From positions 19,919 to 83,918 of the forward strand of contig JAPLCC010000026.1 in assembly GCA_026392415.1 (NCBI GenBank): DNA of 64,000 nt. Reading direction: 5' to 3'. Positions within the stretch are counted from its first letter, which is position 1. Each line of letters starts with the position of its first letter. The notes under the pieces were generated by a model, which ran no database searches, was not told where the DNA came from, and saw nothing but the letters and a program-made list of their open reading frames with translations. This document shows positions 7,519 through 16,285 of this stretch, one piece after another. The translations under genes and the position numbers were made by a program. This DNA is from Propionibacteriales bacterium. Its GTDB lineage: Bacteria > Actinomycetota > Actinomycetes > Propionibacteriales > Nocardioidaceae.

Positions 7519-7956
7519 TCAGGCCGGGGTCGCGGACGGGGACGTTTCGCCGGCGAGCGCGTCGGCGAACTCGCAGAACGCGTCGTAGGCCCGGGCGCCG
7601 TGGATGGTGGCGGGACCGCCGTGCATCAGGAACGTCACGCCGATCGCCTCGGCGGCCTCCTGCTTCGTGGCCCCGGCCCGGGCGGCCGCCTGGCCGTGTG
7701 AGGCGACGCAGCCGTCGCAGCCCTCGACGACGCCGATCGCCAGGGCGATCAGCTCCTTGGTCTTCCTGTCCAGCGCGCCGTCGGCGAAGGCCGCCTTCGA
7801 CAGTTCGGCGAAGCCCTTGTAGACGTCGGGGATGGCGCGACGCAGGCTGCGGTGGAGCGGGGAGAGGTCGTCGAGGACGACCTTGCCGTGGGGCGAGGCC
7901 TGCGGCGTCGGGGAGGGCGTCGGGGAGGGCGTGGTGGAGATGGTCTCGGTGGTCAT
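7519..7956 (-). CDS. AhpD-like carboxymuconolactone decarboxylase family protein
   Basis: 145 aa; start taken at 7956 because GAGAGGAA precedes it, although an in-frame ATG at 7980 overlaps the MMPL stop and could add eight residues. After a Thr/Pro-rich low-complexity N-terminus (TTPSPTPSPTPQ) comes the all-helical CMD fold with the redox motif EGCDGCVASH, i.e. Glu...CxxC...His of peroxidase-type AhpD. The family reduces peroxides or disulfides with thiol cofactors. It is encoded immediately after the transporter and is inferred to handle thiol oxidation in the same response. Confidence 0.88.
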   Translation of the reverse strand: MTTETISTTPSPTPSPTPQASPHGKVVLDDLSPLHRSLRRAIPDVYKGFAELSKAAFADGALDRKTKELIALAIGVVEGCDGCVASHGQAAARAGATKQEAAEAIGVTFLMHGGPATIHGARAYDAFCEFADALAGETSPSATPA

Positions 7957-7976
7957 GATGGTTTCCTCTCGGTCGG

Positions 7977-10136
7977 TCATTCGTGGGCGAAGGTGATGGT
8001 CGGCAAGATGCGCTGGAGCCAGGCGGGGGTTGCCCAGGCGGCCTTTCCGGTCAGCCGCAGCAGCACCGGGAGGAGCACCAGGCGGACCAGGAAGGCGTCC
8101 AGGAGGACAGCGACGCCGAGGATGACGCCCATCTCCTTGGGGGGCAGCGGGCCGGACAGGGCGAAGGTGAAGAAGACCGCGACCATGACCCCGCCGGCGG
8201 CGAAGATCACCCGGCCCGAGTGCGCAACGGCGCCGACCATGGCTTCCTTCGGATCTCCGGACTTCTCCCAGTGCTCCTTGGCGGAGGCGAGGAGGAAGAC
8301 GGTGTAGTCCATCGCGATCGCGAAGATCATCGCGAAGAAGAAGACCGGTGCCCATGCGTCGAGGAAGCCCTGAGGCTCGAAGCCGAGGAGCCCCGATCCA
8401 TGGCCGTCCTGGAACACCAGGCGGGCCACCCCGAACGCGGCGGCCGTGGACAGCAGGCTGGCCAGAGTGCCGAGCAGCGAGATCAGTGGTGCCTGCAGGG
8501 CGAACAGCAGGAGCAGGAAGCCGAGCACCAGCACGACGCCGATCACCAAGGGGGTGGAACGGTCGAGTTGGGTGGTGAGGTCGATGTTCTCTGCTGCCGC
8601 GCCGCCCACCAGGGCCGACGACGGCAGTTCGCCACGCAGACGATCAAGGATCTCCGGCAGGGCGGGGTCCGAGGGGTCCACGGTCGGCGCGGCCTGGATC
8701 AGGGTGCGCCCCGATCCGTCGGCGGCGGGCTGGGGCGGCATCACGGCCTCGATGCCGGCATCGGCGTCGATCACCTGCGTCGCGGCCGCCACGTCCTGGT
8801 CAGCGACGACCACCTGGAGCATGCCGGGCGCACCGGGACCGAAGGCCTCCTTGACCTGCTCGTAGCCGATGCGGGCACTGGCGTCGTCCGGGAGGACCTT
8901 GATCGACGGCATGCCGGTCTGCAGGCCGAGGATCGGCGTGGCCAACAGGACGAGCACCGCGGTGGAGCCGATGCCCCAGGCCCACGGGCGTCGCCACAGG
9001 TGTTCGCCCCAGCGGGCGAACAGGGGGGAGCGGTGCTCGCCGACGCGTGCCCACGGCAGCGCGAACCGGTTGATCCGATGGTCCAGCTTGAACAGGACGA
9101 GGGGCAGCAGGGTCAGGGTGGCCGCCAGCACGAAGATGACCGAGATCATGATGCCGCCGGCCATCGAGCGGAATGACGGCGATGGCACCAGCATCACGGC
9201 GGACAGCGACACCAGCACGGTGACGCCGGACAGCAGCACGGCCTTTCCGGCGGTGTCCATGGTCTCCGCGATCGCACGCTGTGGGGAACCGTGGCGGCCC
9301 AGGCGGGCGGCGCGATAACGCACGACGAGGAACAGTGCGTAGTCGATGCCGAGGGCGAGGGCGAACATCATCGCGAAGTTCATCGCCCAGATCGAGACGG
9401 GAACGAACTCGTTGATCAGCACCAGTGATCCGGCCGACGCGACCAGGCCCGCCAGGGTCAGCAGCAGGGGGAGCCCGGCGGCGACCAAGGCCCCGAAGGC
9501 CAGCACGAGGATGGCCAGGGTCACCGGCCAGGAGTACAGCTCCGAGGTGAGCATCGCCTCGAGGTTGGCCTCGTTGAAGTCGGACCAGAGCAGGGAGGAG
9601 CCGGTCGGGTTCACCTGGACCGTGTCGGTGGACAGGGCCTGGAGCTCTTCCTTGATGTCCGTCGCGACGCGCACCATCTCGTTGGTGTCGACGCCGGCGC
9701 CGGCGAGCACGACGCCGGTGTGTTCGTCGCCGGACATGCTGATGCCGGGGATGGGGGCGATCACCTCGGCCAGGCGAGGCTCGTCCTCGAGGATGCGGGT
9801 CACCTCGGCCAGCACCTGCGGGCCGTCGCCCTCGGTGAGCGGGCCGTCGGTGCTTTGCACGACGACCTGGATCGCGTGGCTCGCTGCGCCGCCGAAATGC
9901 TCCTGGACCAGGTCGCGCGTCGCGACGGACTCCGAGCCGTTCGCCTGCCACCCGGCGCCCGAGAGGTTCTTCTCGACCGAGGGGGCAAAGATGCCGAGCC
10001 CGATGACCAGGACGATCCAGCCGATGCCGACCAGCTTGCGGTGCGCGGTCACCCAGATGCCGAGTCGACCGAGCGGGCCGGCCCGCCACGGCGGTGGCGC
10101 CATCGTCTCCGTCGATTCGTGTGTCGTCTGCGCCAC
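7977..10136 (-). CDS. MMPL/RND-family membrane transporter
   Basis: A 719-aa integral membrane protein with GTG start after GGAGGCGCCACC. It has the MMPL layout: one helix near residue 35-50, a periplasmic domain to about 175, a helix block with FALALGIDYALFLVVRYR, a second periplasmic domain around 400-510, and a second helix block with AIAMDYTVFLLASAKEH. The conserved Asp-Tyr pairs of the proton relay are present in both halves. Substrate is unknown. First gene of an operon (AhpD-like, Cys-rich, DUF2892) that starts opposite the DUF302/CsoR-like pair, with two operator-like palindromes in the shared promoter region. Confidence 0.9.
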   Translation of the reverse strand: MAQTTHESTETMAPPPWRAGPLGRLGIWVTAHRKLVGIGWIVLVIGLGIFAPSVEKNLSGAGWQANGSESVATRDLVQEHFGGAASHAIQVVVQSTDGPLTEGDGPQVLAEVTRILEDEPRLAEVIAPIPGISMSGDEHTGVVLAGAGVDTNEMVRVATDIKEELQALSTDTVQVNPTGSSLLWSDFNEANLEAMLTSELYSWPVTLAILVLAFGALVAAGLPLLLTLAGLVASAGSLVLINEFVPVSIWAMNFAMMFALALGIDYALFLVVRYRAARLGRHGSPQRAIAETMDTAGKAVLLSGVTVLVSLSAVMLVPSPSFRSMAGGIMISVIFVLAATLTLLPLVLFKLDHRINRFALPWARVGEHRSPLFARWGEHLWRRPWAWGIGSTAVLVLLATPILGLQTGMPSIKVLPDDASARIGYEQVKEAFGPGAPGMLQVVVADQDVAAATQVIDADAGIEAVMPPQPAADGSGRTLIQAAPTVDPSDPALPEILDRLRGELPSSALVGGAAAENIDLTTQLDRSTPLVIGVVLVLGFLLLLFALQAPLISLLGTLASLLSTAAAFGVARLVFQDGHGSGLLGFEPQGFLDAWAPVFFFAMIFAIAMDYTVFLLASAKEHWEKSGDPKEAMVGAVAHSGRVIFAAGGVMVAVFFTFALSGPLPPKEMGVILGVAVLLDAFLVRLVLLPVLLRLTGKAAWATPAWLQRILPTITFAHE

Positions 10137-10155
10137 GGTGGCGCCTCCTTTCGTT

Positions 10156-10173
10156 TAACCCCCCGGGGGGATA
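10156..10173. promoter_or_regulatory. CsoR/CstR-type GC-tract operator 1
   Basis: TAACCCCCCGGGGGGATA has a C6-G6 palindrome flanked by A/T, the form bound by CsoR-family repressors. It lies between the divergent MMPL and DUF302 genes, 20 nt from the MMPL start codon. Confidence 0.75.
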
Positions 10174-10190
10174 CGATGAGGACGTTAGCA

Positions 10191-10208
10191 TAACCCCCTG
10201 GGGGGATA
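10191..10208. promoter_or_regulatory. CsoR/CstR-type GC-tract operator 2
   Basis: TAACCCCCTGGGGGGATA differs from operator 1 at one position. The two centres are exactly 35 bp apart. It lies 24 nt upstream of the DUF302 start, so one pair of sites can control both directions. Confidence 0.75.
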
Positions 10209-10231
10209 TAGAATCGACAGAAGAGGACCTC

Positions 10232-10663
10232 GTGGACACCACAGACTTCACGCTCAGCACCACCGTCACGACGCCGTACGACGCCACGGTGGCGCGGGTG
10301 CGTGACCTGCTCGGGGACGCCGGATTCGGCGTCCTCACCGAGATCGACATCCAGGCGACCTTGCGCGCCAAGCTGGGGGTGGAGGTCCCGGCCCAGGTGA
10401 TCCTCGGTGCCTGCCGGCCGCAGCTGGCGCATCGTGCGCTCCAGGTCGACCCGCGGATCGCGACCCTGTTGCCGTGCAACGTCGTGGTCACCGCGCTCGA
10501 CCCGGGCACGAGCCGGGTCGAGGTGTTCGACCCGGCGTTCATGGCGACGATCGCGCCCGACCCCGAACTCGGTGCGGTGGCGGCCGACGCCCGCGCCCGC
10601 CTGACAGGGATGATGGACGCACTGACGAACGAGGCAGGAGAGCGCAGTGCAACTGGAGCCTGA
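10232..10663 (+). CDS. DUF302 domain protein
   Basis: 143 aa from the GTG at 10232, which follows AGAGGACC; upstream in-frame codons run through the operators and are rejected. The sequence matches DUF302: DFTLSTTVTTPYDATVARVR, then a GFGVLTEIDIQATLRAKLG segment, a central GACRPQLAHRAL and a Cys (LLPCNVVV) before a helical tail. DUF302 proteins commonly accompany CsoR-family genes; their biochemical role is unproven, with disulfide or persulfide handling suggested by context. Its end overlaps the regulator gene by 17 nt, so the two are cotranscribed. Confidence 0.85.
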   Translation: MDTTDFTLSTTVTTPYDATVARVRDLLGDAGFGVLTEIDIQATLRAKLGVEVPAQVILGACRPQLAHRALQVDPRIATLLPCNVVVTALDPGTSRVEVFDPAFMATIAPDPELGAVAADARARLTGMMDALTNEAGERSATGA

Positions 10664-10907
10664 GGAGATCAAGGCCGTCATCACCCGGCTCAAGCGGGCG
10701 AACGGTCACCTGGCGTCCGTCATCCGGATGCTCGAGGAGGGTGCCGACTGCGAGGCGGCGCTGCTGCAGCTGGCCGCCGTGAACAAGGCGATCAGCCGCG
10801 GTGGTTACGCGCTGGTGTCGACCGGCCTGCAGAAGTGCCTGGCCGAAGGCGGGCCGGAGAGCGTCGACGCGAAGAAGCTGGAGAAGGTCTTCCTAGCCCT
10901 CGCTTGA
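10647..10907 (+). CDS. CsoR/CstR-family (DUF156) transcriptional repressor
   Basis: 86 aa, all-helical DUF156 fold, opening with EEIKAVITRLKRANGHLASV. The two sensor cysteines are at positions 35 (GADCEAAL) and 64 (LQKCLAEG). In copper CsoR proteins a His lies 25 residues after the first Cys; here that position is Gly60, and no His is nearby. Loss of the His with both Cys kept is the pattern of CstR-type persulfide sensors rather than copper sensors. I infer a repressor that binds the two GC-tract palindromes at 10156-10208 and responds to reactive sulfur or thiol stress. Copper sensing is less likely, and no copper ATPase or chaperone gene is nearby. Confidence 0.85.
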   Translation: MQLEPEEIKAVITRLKRANGHLASVIRMLEEGADCEAALLQLAAVNKAISRGGYALVSTGLQKCLAEGGPESVDAKKLEKVFLALA

Positions 10908-11555
10908 CGGGTCGAGGACCTTCTGGATGCTGCGCAGGGCCACCAGGTTCCACAGCCCCGACTGCCGCAGCAGGTAGTGGCCCACCGGCCCCATGTCGAC
11001 GAAGGTCGCTTCGGCGATCAACCCGGCGCGCTCGACGTACTGCAGGGTCGCCTTGGCCGAGGTGATGTGGTCGCGCCGACCGTGGGCTGCGTGCAGGACC
11101 TTGCCGGCCAGTGCGTCGACCGGTTCGCCCTTGGGGAACCAGGGAGCGAGGGCGACCACCCCGAGCACCGAGGGGTCGTCGGCGACGGCCACGGCCGTGC
11201 GGGCACCCATCGAATGGCCCAGGATCACGACGGGCAGGTCGTGCTGGCGCCGGATCTCGTCGAGCGCCCACCGGGCGTCCTGCACCGGGTCCGGCAAGGC
11301 GCCGGGCCGGGCGTTCCAGCCCTTGACCCGATAACGCAGCAGGACCACGCCGACGTCGTCGGCCTTCAGTGCCGGTGCGATGTGGCGGGCGAGCACGCGG
11401 CCGCGGCGCCACGACAGGCTGCGGAGGCCGACGGCACGGGTTCCGTGTTCCGCACCGCCGTGCAGGAGCAGCACGATGGCGCGCGGATCCTTCGGCAGCC
11501 GTACGTCGGTGAACGCCGGTGCGGTGCCGGGCGGGGGAGAGGTCAGGTCGGTCAT
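10893..11555 (-). CDS. Alpha/beta hydrolase, 220 aa
   Basis: Start at the ATG at 11555 (MTDLTSPPPG); the longer frame upstream is low-complexity Arg/Ser and is rejected. The fold is clear: LLLHGGAEHG as oxyanion strand, the nucleophile elbow GHSMGA (around residue 115), an Asp region and a terminal His (GPVGHYLL). It resembles dienelactone-hydrolase or serine-aminopeptidase-like small hydrolases; the substrate cannot be read from sequence. The 3-prime end overlaps the regulator gene on the other strand by 15 nt. It follows the photolyase gene on the same strand after 40 nt. Confidence 0.82.
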   Translation of the reverse strand: MTDLTSPPPGTAPAFTDVRLPKDPRAIVLLLHGGAEHGTRAVGLRSLSWRRGRVLARHIAPALKADDVGVVLLRYRVKGWNARPGALPDPVQDARWALDEIRRQHDLPVVILGHSMGARTAVAVADDPSVLGVVALAPWFPKGEPVDALAGKVLHAAHGRRDHITSAKATLQYVERAGLIAEATFVDMGPVGHYLLRQSGLWNLVALRSIQKVLDPSSEG

Positions 11556-11595
11556 CGTGGAGTGTTCGGAGCGGCGGCGCCGGCGGATGGGCCGT

Positions 11596-12942
11596 TCACG
11601 GACGTTGTCCGCGAAGCAGCTGGTAGGCGGACAACGCCTCGTTGCGCTGGACGGCGTGATCGACCATCGGCTCCGGGTAGCCATTCGGAGGGCCGTCACG
11701 CCACGGGCGGTGTGCGGCCTTGGTCGGTGCGTCGGCCAGCTCGGGGATCCAGCGCCGGATGTAGTCGGCCGCCGGGTCGAACTTCTCGCCCTGGGTGATC
11801 GGGTTGAAGATCCGGAAGTACGGCGCCGCATCGGTGCCGCAGCCAGCCACCCACTGCCAGTTGTGCTGATTGCTGGCCAGATCGCCGTCGACCAGGTGCT
11901 TCATGAAGTGCGCGGCGCCGTGCTGCCACTCGACCTGCAGGTCCTTGACCAGGAACGACGCCACGATCATCCGCACCCGGTTGTGCATCCAGCCCTCCGC
12001 CAGCAGCTGGCGCATCCCGGCATCGACGATCGGGAAGCCGGTGGTGCCCGTGGTCCACGCCTGGAGGCGTTTCTTCAGCTCGGCGCCGCTCACGTAGGGC
12101 AGGTCCTTGAGCTCGGGCCGGAAGTAGTCACGGGCCGACTCCGGCCAGGCGTGAAGGACCGACGCGTAGAACTCACGCCACGCCAGCTCGCGGCGGTACA
12201 CCTCGCCGTGCGGATCGGTCGGGTCGAGGTCGGCCAGCAGGGTGCGCGGGTGGACGGCTCCCCAGCGCAGGTACGTCGACAGCCGCGAGGTCTCGTCGAG
12301 GTCAGGCCGGTCGCGGATTTCGTCGTACGGCGTTCCGCGGAACTCCCGCCAGCGGGCCAGGGCCGCTGCCTCGCCGGCCTCGGGAAGGGCGGCCTCGCCG
12401 GTTTCGGGTGACGCCGGGATCTCGTCGCCCGGCGCGCCGACCCACGTGACCGCCGCGGGGTCCGAGTCCGCCGGCCGTCGCCACCCGTGCTCGACCCAGG
12501 CGCGGTAGAACGGCGTGAACACGCGGTAGGGACTGCCGGCGCCGGTGGTGAGGCGGCCGGGTGCGACGGCGTACGGCGAACCGGTCCGGATCAACGGCAC
12601 GTCGAGCGCGTCCTCGACCTGCTGGTCGCGCCGGGCGCCGTACGGGCCGAAGTCGGCGCTGACGTGGACCTCGCGGGCGTCCACCTCGCGGACCAGGTCG
12701 GGCAGCACCGTCGCGGGTCGGCCGCGCCGGACCACGAGCCCGGGGCCGTGGCGCCGCAGGTCGGCGTCGAGGGCGCGCAACGAGTCGAACAGGAATGCCG
12801 TACGGACCGGCCCGGCCGGGGCGAGCAGCGCTTCGTCGAGCACGAAGACGGGCAGCACCGGGCCGGACTCAGCGGCCGCCAGCAGCGCGGGATGGTCGCC
12901 CAGGCGGAGGTCACGGCGGAACCACAGGATCGTCGGCGTCAC
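11596..12942 (-). CDS. phrB: Deoxyribodipyrimidine photolyase
   Basis: Light-driven repair of pyrimidine dimers using FADH and an antenna cofactor. 448 aa from the GTG at 12942 (product begins TPTILWFRRDLRLGDHPA, the photolyase N-terminal signature). The FAD domain has WREFYASVLHAWPE, the motif VDAGMRQLLAEGWMHNRVRM, and DGDLASNQHNWQWVAG followed by PYFRIFNP, which together bind FAD and carry the electron-transfer tryptophans. Length is normal for class I CPD photolyase. The gene starts only 42 bp from the divergent gene at 12985, so promoters are shared or overlapping. Confidence 0.93.
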   Translation of the reverse strand: MTPTILWFRRDLRLGDHPALLAAAESGPVLPVFVLDEALLAPAGPVRTAFLFDSLRALDADLRRHGPGLVVRRGRPATVLPDLVREVDAREVHVSADFGPYGARRDQQVEDALDVPLIRTGSPYAVAPGRLTTGAGSPYRVFTPFYRAWVEHGWRRPADSDPAAVTWVGAPGDEIPASPETGEAALPEAGEAAALARWREFRGTPYDEIRDRPDLDETSRLSTYLRWGAVHPRTLLADLDPTDPHGEVYRRELAWREFYASVLHAWPESARDYFRPELKDLPYVSGAELKKRLQAWTTGTTGFPIVDAGMRQLLAEGWMHNRVRMIVASFLVKDLQVEWQHGAAHFMKHLVDGDLASNQHNWQWVAGCGTDAAPYFRIFNPITQGEKFDPAADYIRRWIPELADAPTKAAHRPWRDGPPNGYPEPMVDHAVQRNEALSAYQLLRGQRP

Positions 12943-12984
12943 GTGGCCATGCTGGCAGAGCCGCAAAGCGCTACCGTGACCGGC

Positions 12985-13389
12985 ATGCGGGCCCCCGAGT
13001 ACTCCGACGCGCGGCTCGCCGCGGACCTCGCGGCGGCGGCCGGCGAGCTGGGTGAGCCCCTCACCGCGGGCGGGTACGACGTCTGGCAGCGCACCCACGA
13101 CGCCGCCTCCCCGGCGCTGGTCATCCGCCGGTTCGGCTCGTGGAACGCGGCATGTGCGCGGGCGGGCGTGAGCACCAACAAGACCAGGTCGACCAGCCGT
13201 CGGTGGAGCGACGAGGACGTCGTGGCGACCGTGGCGGCGTACCTCCGGGCACCGGGGAGCACCGGCACCTTCGCCGACTACTCGGACTGGGCGAAGCAGC
13301 AGGACGGGGTGCCCAGCGGGGCGACCCTGCGCCAGCGGCTGCCGTGGGCCGAGGTCAAGCAGCGGGCGGAAGCACACAACCACTCATGA
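12985..13389 (+). CDS. Homing-endonuclease-associated repeat protein (HNH_repeat type)
   Basis: 134 aa; start at ATG 12985, with a GTG nine nt upstream as alternative. Two helical repeats are visible: one with GGYDVWQRTHDAASPALVIR and RFGSWNAACARAGV, the other from RWSDEDVV through ATLRQRLPWAEVKQRA. This is the short DNA-binding repeat found next to homing endonucleases and in stand-alone actinobacterial proteins, where it presumably binds DNA. No catalytic HNH or LAGLIDADG core is present. It is transcribed divergently from the photolyase gene, 42 bp away. Confidence 0.75.
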   Translation: MRAPEYSDARLAADLAAAAGELGEPLTAGGYDVWQRTHDAASPALVIRRFGSWNAACARAGVSTNKTRSTSRRWSDEDVVATVAAYLRAPGSTGTFADYSDWAKQQDGVPSGATLRQRLPWAEVKQRAEAHNHS

Positions 13390-13417
13390 CCCTCGGCGCG
13401 CTGCCGATGACTGGTGG

Positions 13418-14878
13418 GTGACGTACACGCCACGTCCCTACCGCCGAACGACGGTTCCGCCTGCCGCAACGCTGCACGGCCTCCGTCGGTTCACGGCCGG
13501 CTACACGCCGTACCTCCGCAACCAGGTGGCGGCAGCCGGCGGCTTCGGGCCGTGGTTCGACCGGCAGCTGGCCGGCGGGTACGACGACGACTGGTACGCC
13601 TCGACGGCGCGCTGGTGGCCCTCGATCAACGCCTCCGCGGCGACGATCTGGCAGCGGCACAAGGACGAGGTCGAGGAGCTCTGGCGCGCCGACGCGAACT
13701 ACCAGTGCTGGGCGATGGTCCGCCGCTTCGGCACCAAGCGTCAGGTGCTCGAGACGATGGCGGACTTCTGGGAGCACCACCTGCACGTCCCCGCGTCGGG
13801 CGAGGTCGGGCCGTTCCGGGCGTCGTACGGCAAGACGGTGCGGACGCACGCGCTCGGGCGCTTCGACGACCTGCTGACGGCCGCGATCACGCACCCGGCG
13901 ATGGCCGTCTACCTCGACAACGCGAACTCCACGAAGTCCGCACCCAACGAGAACCTCGGCCGCGAGCTGCTCGAACTGCACACCGTCGGCCGTGGCAACT
14001 ACGGCGAGGACGACGTCAAGAGCTCCGCCCGCATCCTCACCGGCTACCGGGTCGGGCTGTGGAGCGACTGGGCCTTCTCCTACGACCCGACGAAGCACTG
14101 GACCGGGCCGGTGAAGGTGATGGACTTCGAGCACGCCAACAGTGACCCCGACGGCCGCGCCGTGCTGACGGCGTACCTCCGTCATCTCGCGCACCACCCC
14201 GCCACCGCACGACGGATCGCGCTCAAGCTGGCGCGGCGATTCGTCTCGGACGACCCGTCGGACGCGCTCGTCACCAAGCTCGCGCAGGTCTACCTCGACA
14301 ACGACACCGCGATCCGGCCGGTGCTCAAGGCACTCGTCGCGACGACCTCCTTCAAGACGTCGGCCGGCCAGAAGGTGCGCACGCCGCCCGAGGACGTCGT
14401 CGCGACCTGGCGGGCGCTCGGCGTGCGCTTCTCCGCCGCGCCCAGGTCGAGCGGCGACAGCTCCGGCGCCAACGCGATCCTCTGGCAGAGCGATTCGATC
14501 GGGCTCAGGCCGTTCGGCTGGCAGCGTCCCGACGGCCGCCCGGACACCGCCGAGGCGTGGGGCTCGACGTCGCGCTTCCTGGCCTCCCTCGACATCCACT
14601 TCACGATGGCCGGCGGCTGGTGGCCCGAGGTCGGCACCGACTACCGGACGGCGGCCAGCTGGCTGCCGCAGAGTCGGATCCGCTTCGACGAGCTGGTCGA
14701 CCACCTCTCCCGCTGCCTGCACGGACGAGGGTCGACCGCGTTGTTGCTGCAGGTCGCGTGCGAGGCCACCGGCTGCAAGCCCGCGACCGTGATCACCTCC
14801 ACCCACGCGATCGTGCGATGGGAGTGGGCGCGGCTGTTGACCGTGTTCCTCGACTCCCCGACCCACATGACGAGATGA
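13418..14878 (+). CDS. DUF1800 family protein
   Basis: 486 aa from a GTG at 13418. It carries the DUF1800 hallmarks: HGLRRFTAGYTP near the N-terminus, FWEHHLHVP, a NSTKSAPNENLGRELLELHT segment around residue 170-188 and a GYRVGLW region. DUF1800 genes nearly always precede a DUF1501 gene, as here, with only 7 nt between the two. The biochemical role is unknown; association with secreted Tat proteins suggests an exported or envelope enzyme system. No signal peptide is obvious in this copy. Confidence 0.9.
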   Translation: MTYTPRPYRRTTVPPAATLHGLRRFTAGYTPYLRNQVAAAGGFGPWFDRQLAGGYDDDWYASTARWWPSINASAATIWQRHKDEVEELWRADANYQCWAMVRRFGTKRQVLETMADFWEHHLHVPASGEVGPFRASYGKTVRTHALGRFDDLLTAAITHPAMAVYLDNANSTKSAPNENLGRELLELHTVGRGNYGEDDVKSSARILTGYRVGLWSDWAFSYDPTKHWTGPVKVMDFEHANSDPDGRAVLTAYLRHLAHHPATARRIALKLARRFVSDDPSDALVTKLAQVYLDNDTAIRPVLKALVATTSFKTSAGQKVRTPPEDVVATWRALGVRFSAAPRSSGDSSGANAILWQSDSIGLRPFGWQRPDGRPDTAEAWGSTSRFLASLDIHFTMAGGWWPEVGTDYRTAASWLPQSRIRFDELVDHLSRCLHGRGSTALLLQVACEATGCKPATVITSTHAIVRWEWARLLTVFLDSPTHMTR

Positions 14879-14885
14879 GGCAGCC

Positions 14886-16151
14886 ATGACCGAGTCCGCC
14901 GTCGAGTGCACGTCCGGTTGCCCCGAGTTCGCCCGGCTCTCCCGGCGCGGCCTGCTGCGCGGGGTCGCCGGCACGGGCGCCGGGCTCTCGGCGATCAGCA
15001 CGTTCGGCACGGCCTTCATGGAGACGTCGTACGCCGCCACCCGCTCCGCCCCCGCCGTCCTGGTCGTGCTGTCGATGCGCGGTGCGGTCGACGGGATGAG
15101 CCTGGTGGTCCCGCACGGCGATCCGGTCTACTACGCGGCTCGGCCGCGGATCGCCGTGCCCGCTGAGCGGCTGCTGGCGAAGGACGGGTTCTTCGGCCTG
15201 CACCCGAACCTCGAGGCGCTGCTGCCCCTGTGGAACGCCGGGACGATGGCCACCGTCCATGCCACCGGGTTGCCCGCACCCAACCGCTCGCACTTCGCGG
15301 CCATCGAGGAGGTCGAGGACGCCGACCCCGGCTCCGACGCCCGGGTGGGCTGGCTCAACCGGCTGATCGGTCGCGACACCTACAACAACCCGCTGCAGGC
15401 GATCCAGTTCGGCGAATCGGTGCCCTCCGTGGCCCTCGCCGGTCCGCAGGCGACCGTCGCGGTGGACACGATCGCCGACATGCAGCTCGCCGGCGCCGAC
15501 AAGTGGGACACGTTCGGCCGCCGACCGAAGTCGATGAAGACGATGTGGGCCGCTGCGCCCGGACCGCTGGGTGCCGGTGCGCGAGCAGCCATGCAGGCGA
15601 TCGGTGACTTCGACCCGGTCAAGGCGGTCTCCGCGACGCCGGCGCACGGGGCGGACTACCCCGACGGCGACTTCGGCAGGGCCATGGCTGCCGCGGCACG
15701 CACCATCCGTGGTGACGTCGGCGCCGAGGTGATCGCCGTCGACTACGGCTCCTGGGACCACCACGCCGATCTGGGGCCCCTCGCCTGGGGCCAGATGCAG
15801 CGGATGACGACCGAATTCGCCGCCGGCGTGGCCGCGTTCTTCGCCGACCTCGGCTCCCTGGCCGCGAAGGTGACGCTCGTGACGCTCTCGGAGTTCGGTC
15901 GGCGTACCAAGGAGAACGCGAACTACGGCCTCGACCACGGCTACGGCACCGCCATGCTGCTGTTCGGCGCGGGCGTGAAGGGCGGCTATCACGGCAACTG
16001 GCCCGGCCTGACCAACACCGCCAACGCCGACCTGCTCGTCACCACCGACTACCGCAGCGTCCTCGCCGAGATCGCCGTGAAGCGAATGGGCGCCTCGTCC
16101 GCCCAGGTCTTCCCGGGCTTCACCCCCGAGACGGTCGGCGCGATCGTCTGA
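14886..16151 (+). CDS. DUF1501 family Tat-exported protein
   Basis: 421 aa. A twin-arginine signal is visible (LSRRGLLRGVAGTGAG, about residues 18-33) followed by a mature start near YAATRSAPAV. The body has the sulfatase/alkaline-phosphatase-like features of DUF1501: LVVLSMRGAVDGMSLVVP, YGSWDHHADLG and LSEFGRRTKENANYGLDHGY. Partner of the upstream DUF1800 protein. The alpha/beta fold predicts a metal-dependent hydrolase, but no substrate is established. Confidence 0.9.
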   Translation: MTESAVECTSGCPEFARLSRRGLLRGVAGTGAGLSAISTFGTAFMETSYAATRSAPAVLVVLSMRGAVDGMSLVVPHGDPVYYAARPRIAVPAERLLAKDGFFGLHPNLEALLPLWNAGTMATVHATGLPAPNRSHFAAIEEVEDADPGSDARVGWLNRLIGRDTYNNPLQAIQFGESVPSVALAGPQATVAVDTIADMQLAGADKWDTFGRRPKSMKTMWAAAPGPLGAGARAAMQAIGDFDPVKAVSATPAHGADYPDGDFGRAMAAAARTIRGDVGAEVIAVDYGSWDHHADLGPLAWGQMQRMTTEFAAGVAAFFADLGSLAAKVTLVTLSEFGRRTKENANYGLDHGYGTAMLLFGAGVKGGYHGNWPGLTNTANADLLVTTDYRSVLAEIAVKRMGASSAQVFPGFTPETVGAIV

Positions 16152-16192
16152 AGCCGGGTTCGTCTACCAGTGGCGCGCGCCGACCCGTAGGT

Positions 16193-16236
16193 TCGTCGAG
16201 TAGCGGCGAGCGCCAGCGAGCCGCGTATCGAGACGC
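16193..16236 (+). repeat. REP-like repeat copy 3, upstream of GIY-YIG gene
   Basis: Begins TCGTCGAGTAGCGGC and ends CGTATCGAGACGC (44 nt). It matches the copy at 16581-16624 at 43 of 44 positions in the same orientation, and shares its ends with the copies at 3384 and 4528 in reverse orientation. Confidence 0.88.
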
Positions 16237-16285
16237 CTGTGGACAACCACCCACCGTTGTCGGTGCGGCAGCGCACCCTGCGGGG

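Noticed and set aside
8800..10542. Second long frame on the minus strand overlapping the MMPL gene
   Set aside because: It is a frame-shifted shadow of the MMPL reading frame and also covers the operators and DUF302 gene.
10647..10907. Copper-sensing CsoR
   Set aside because: The His between the two Cys is missing and no copper export gene is nearby; a CstR-like sensor is preferred, though not proven.
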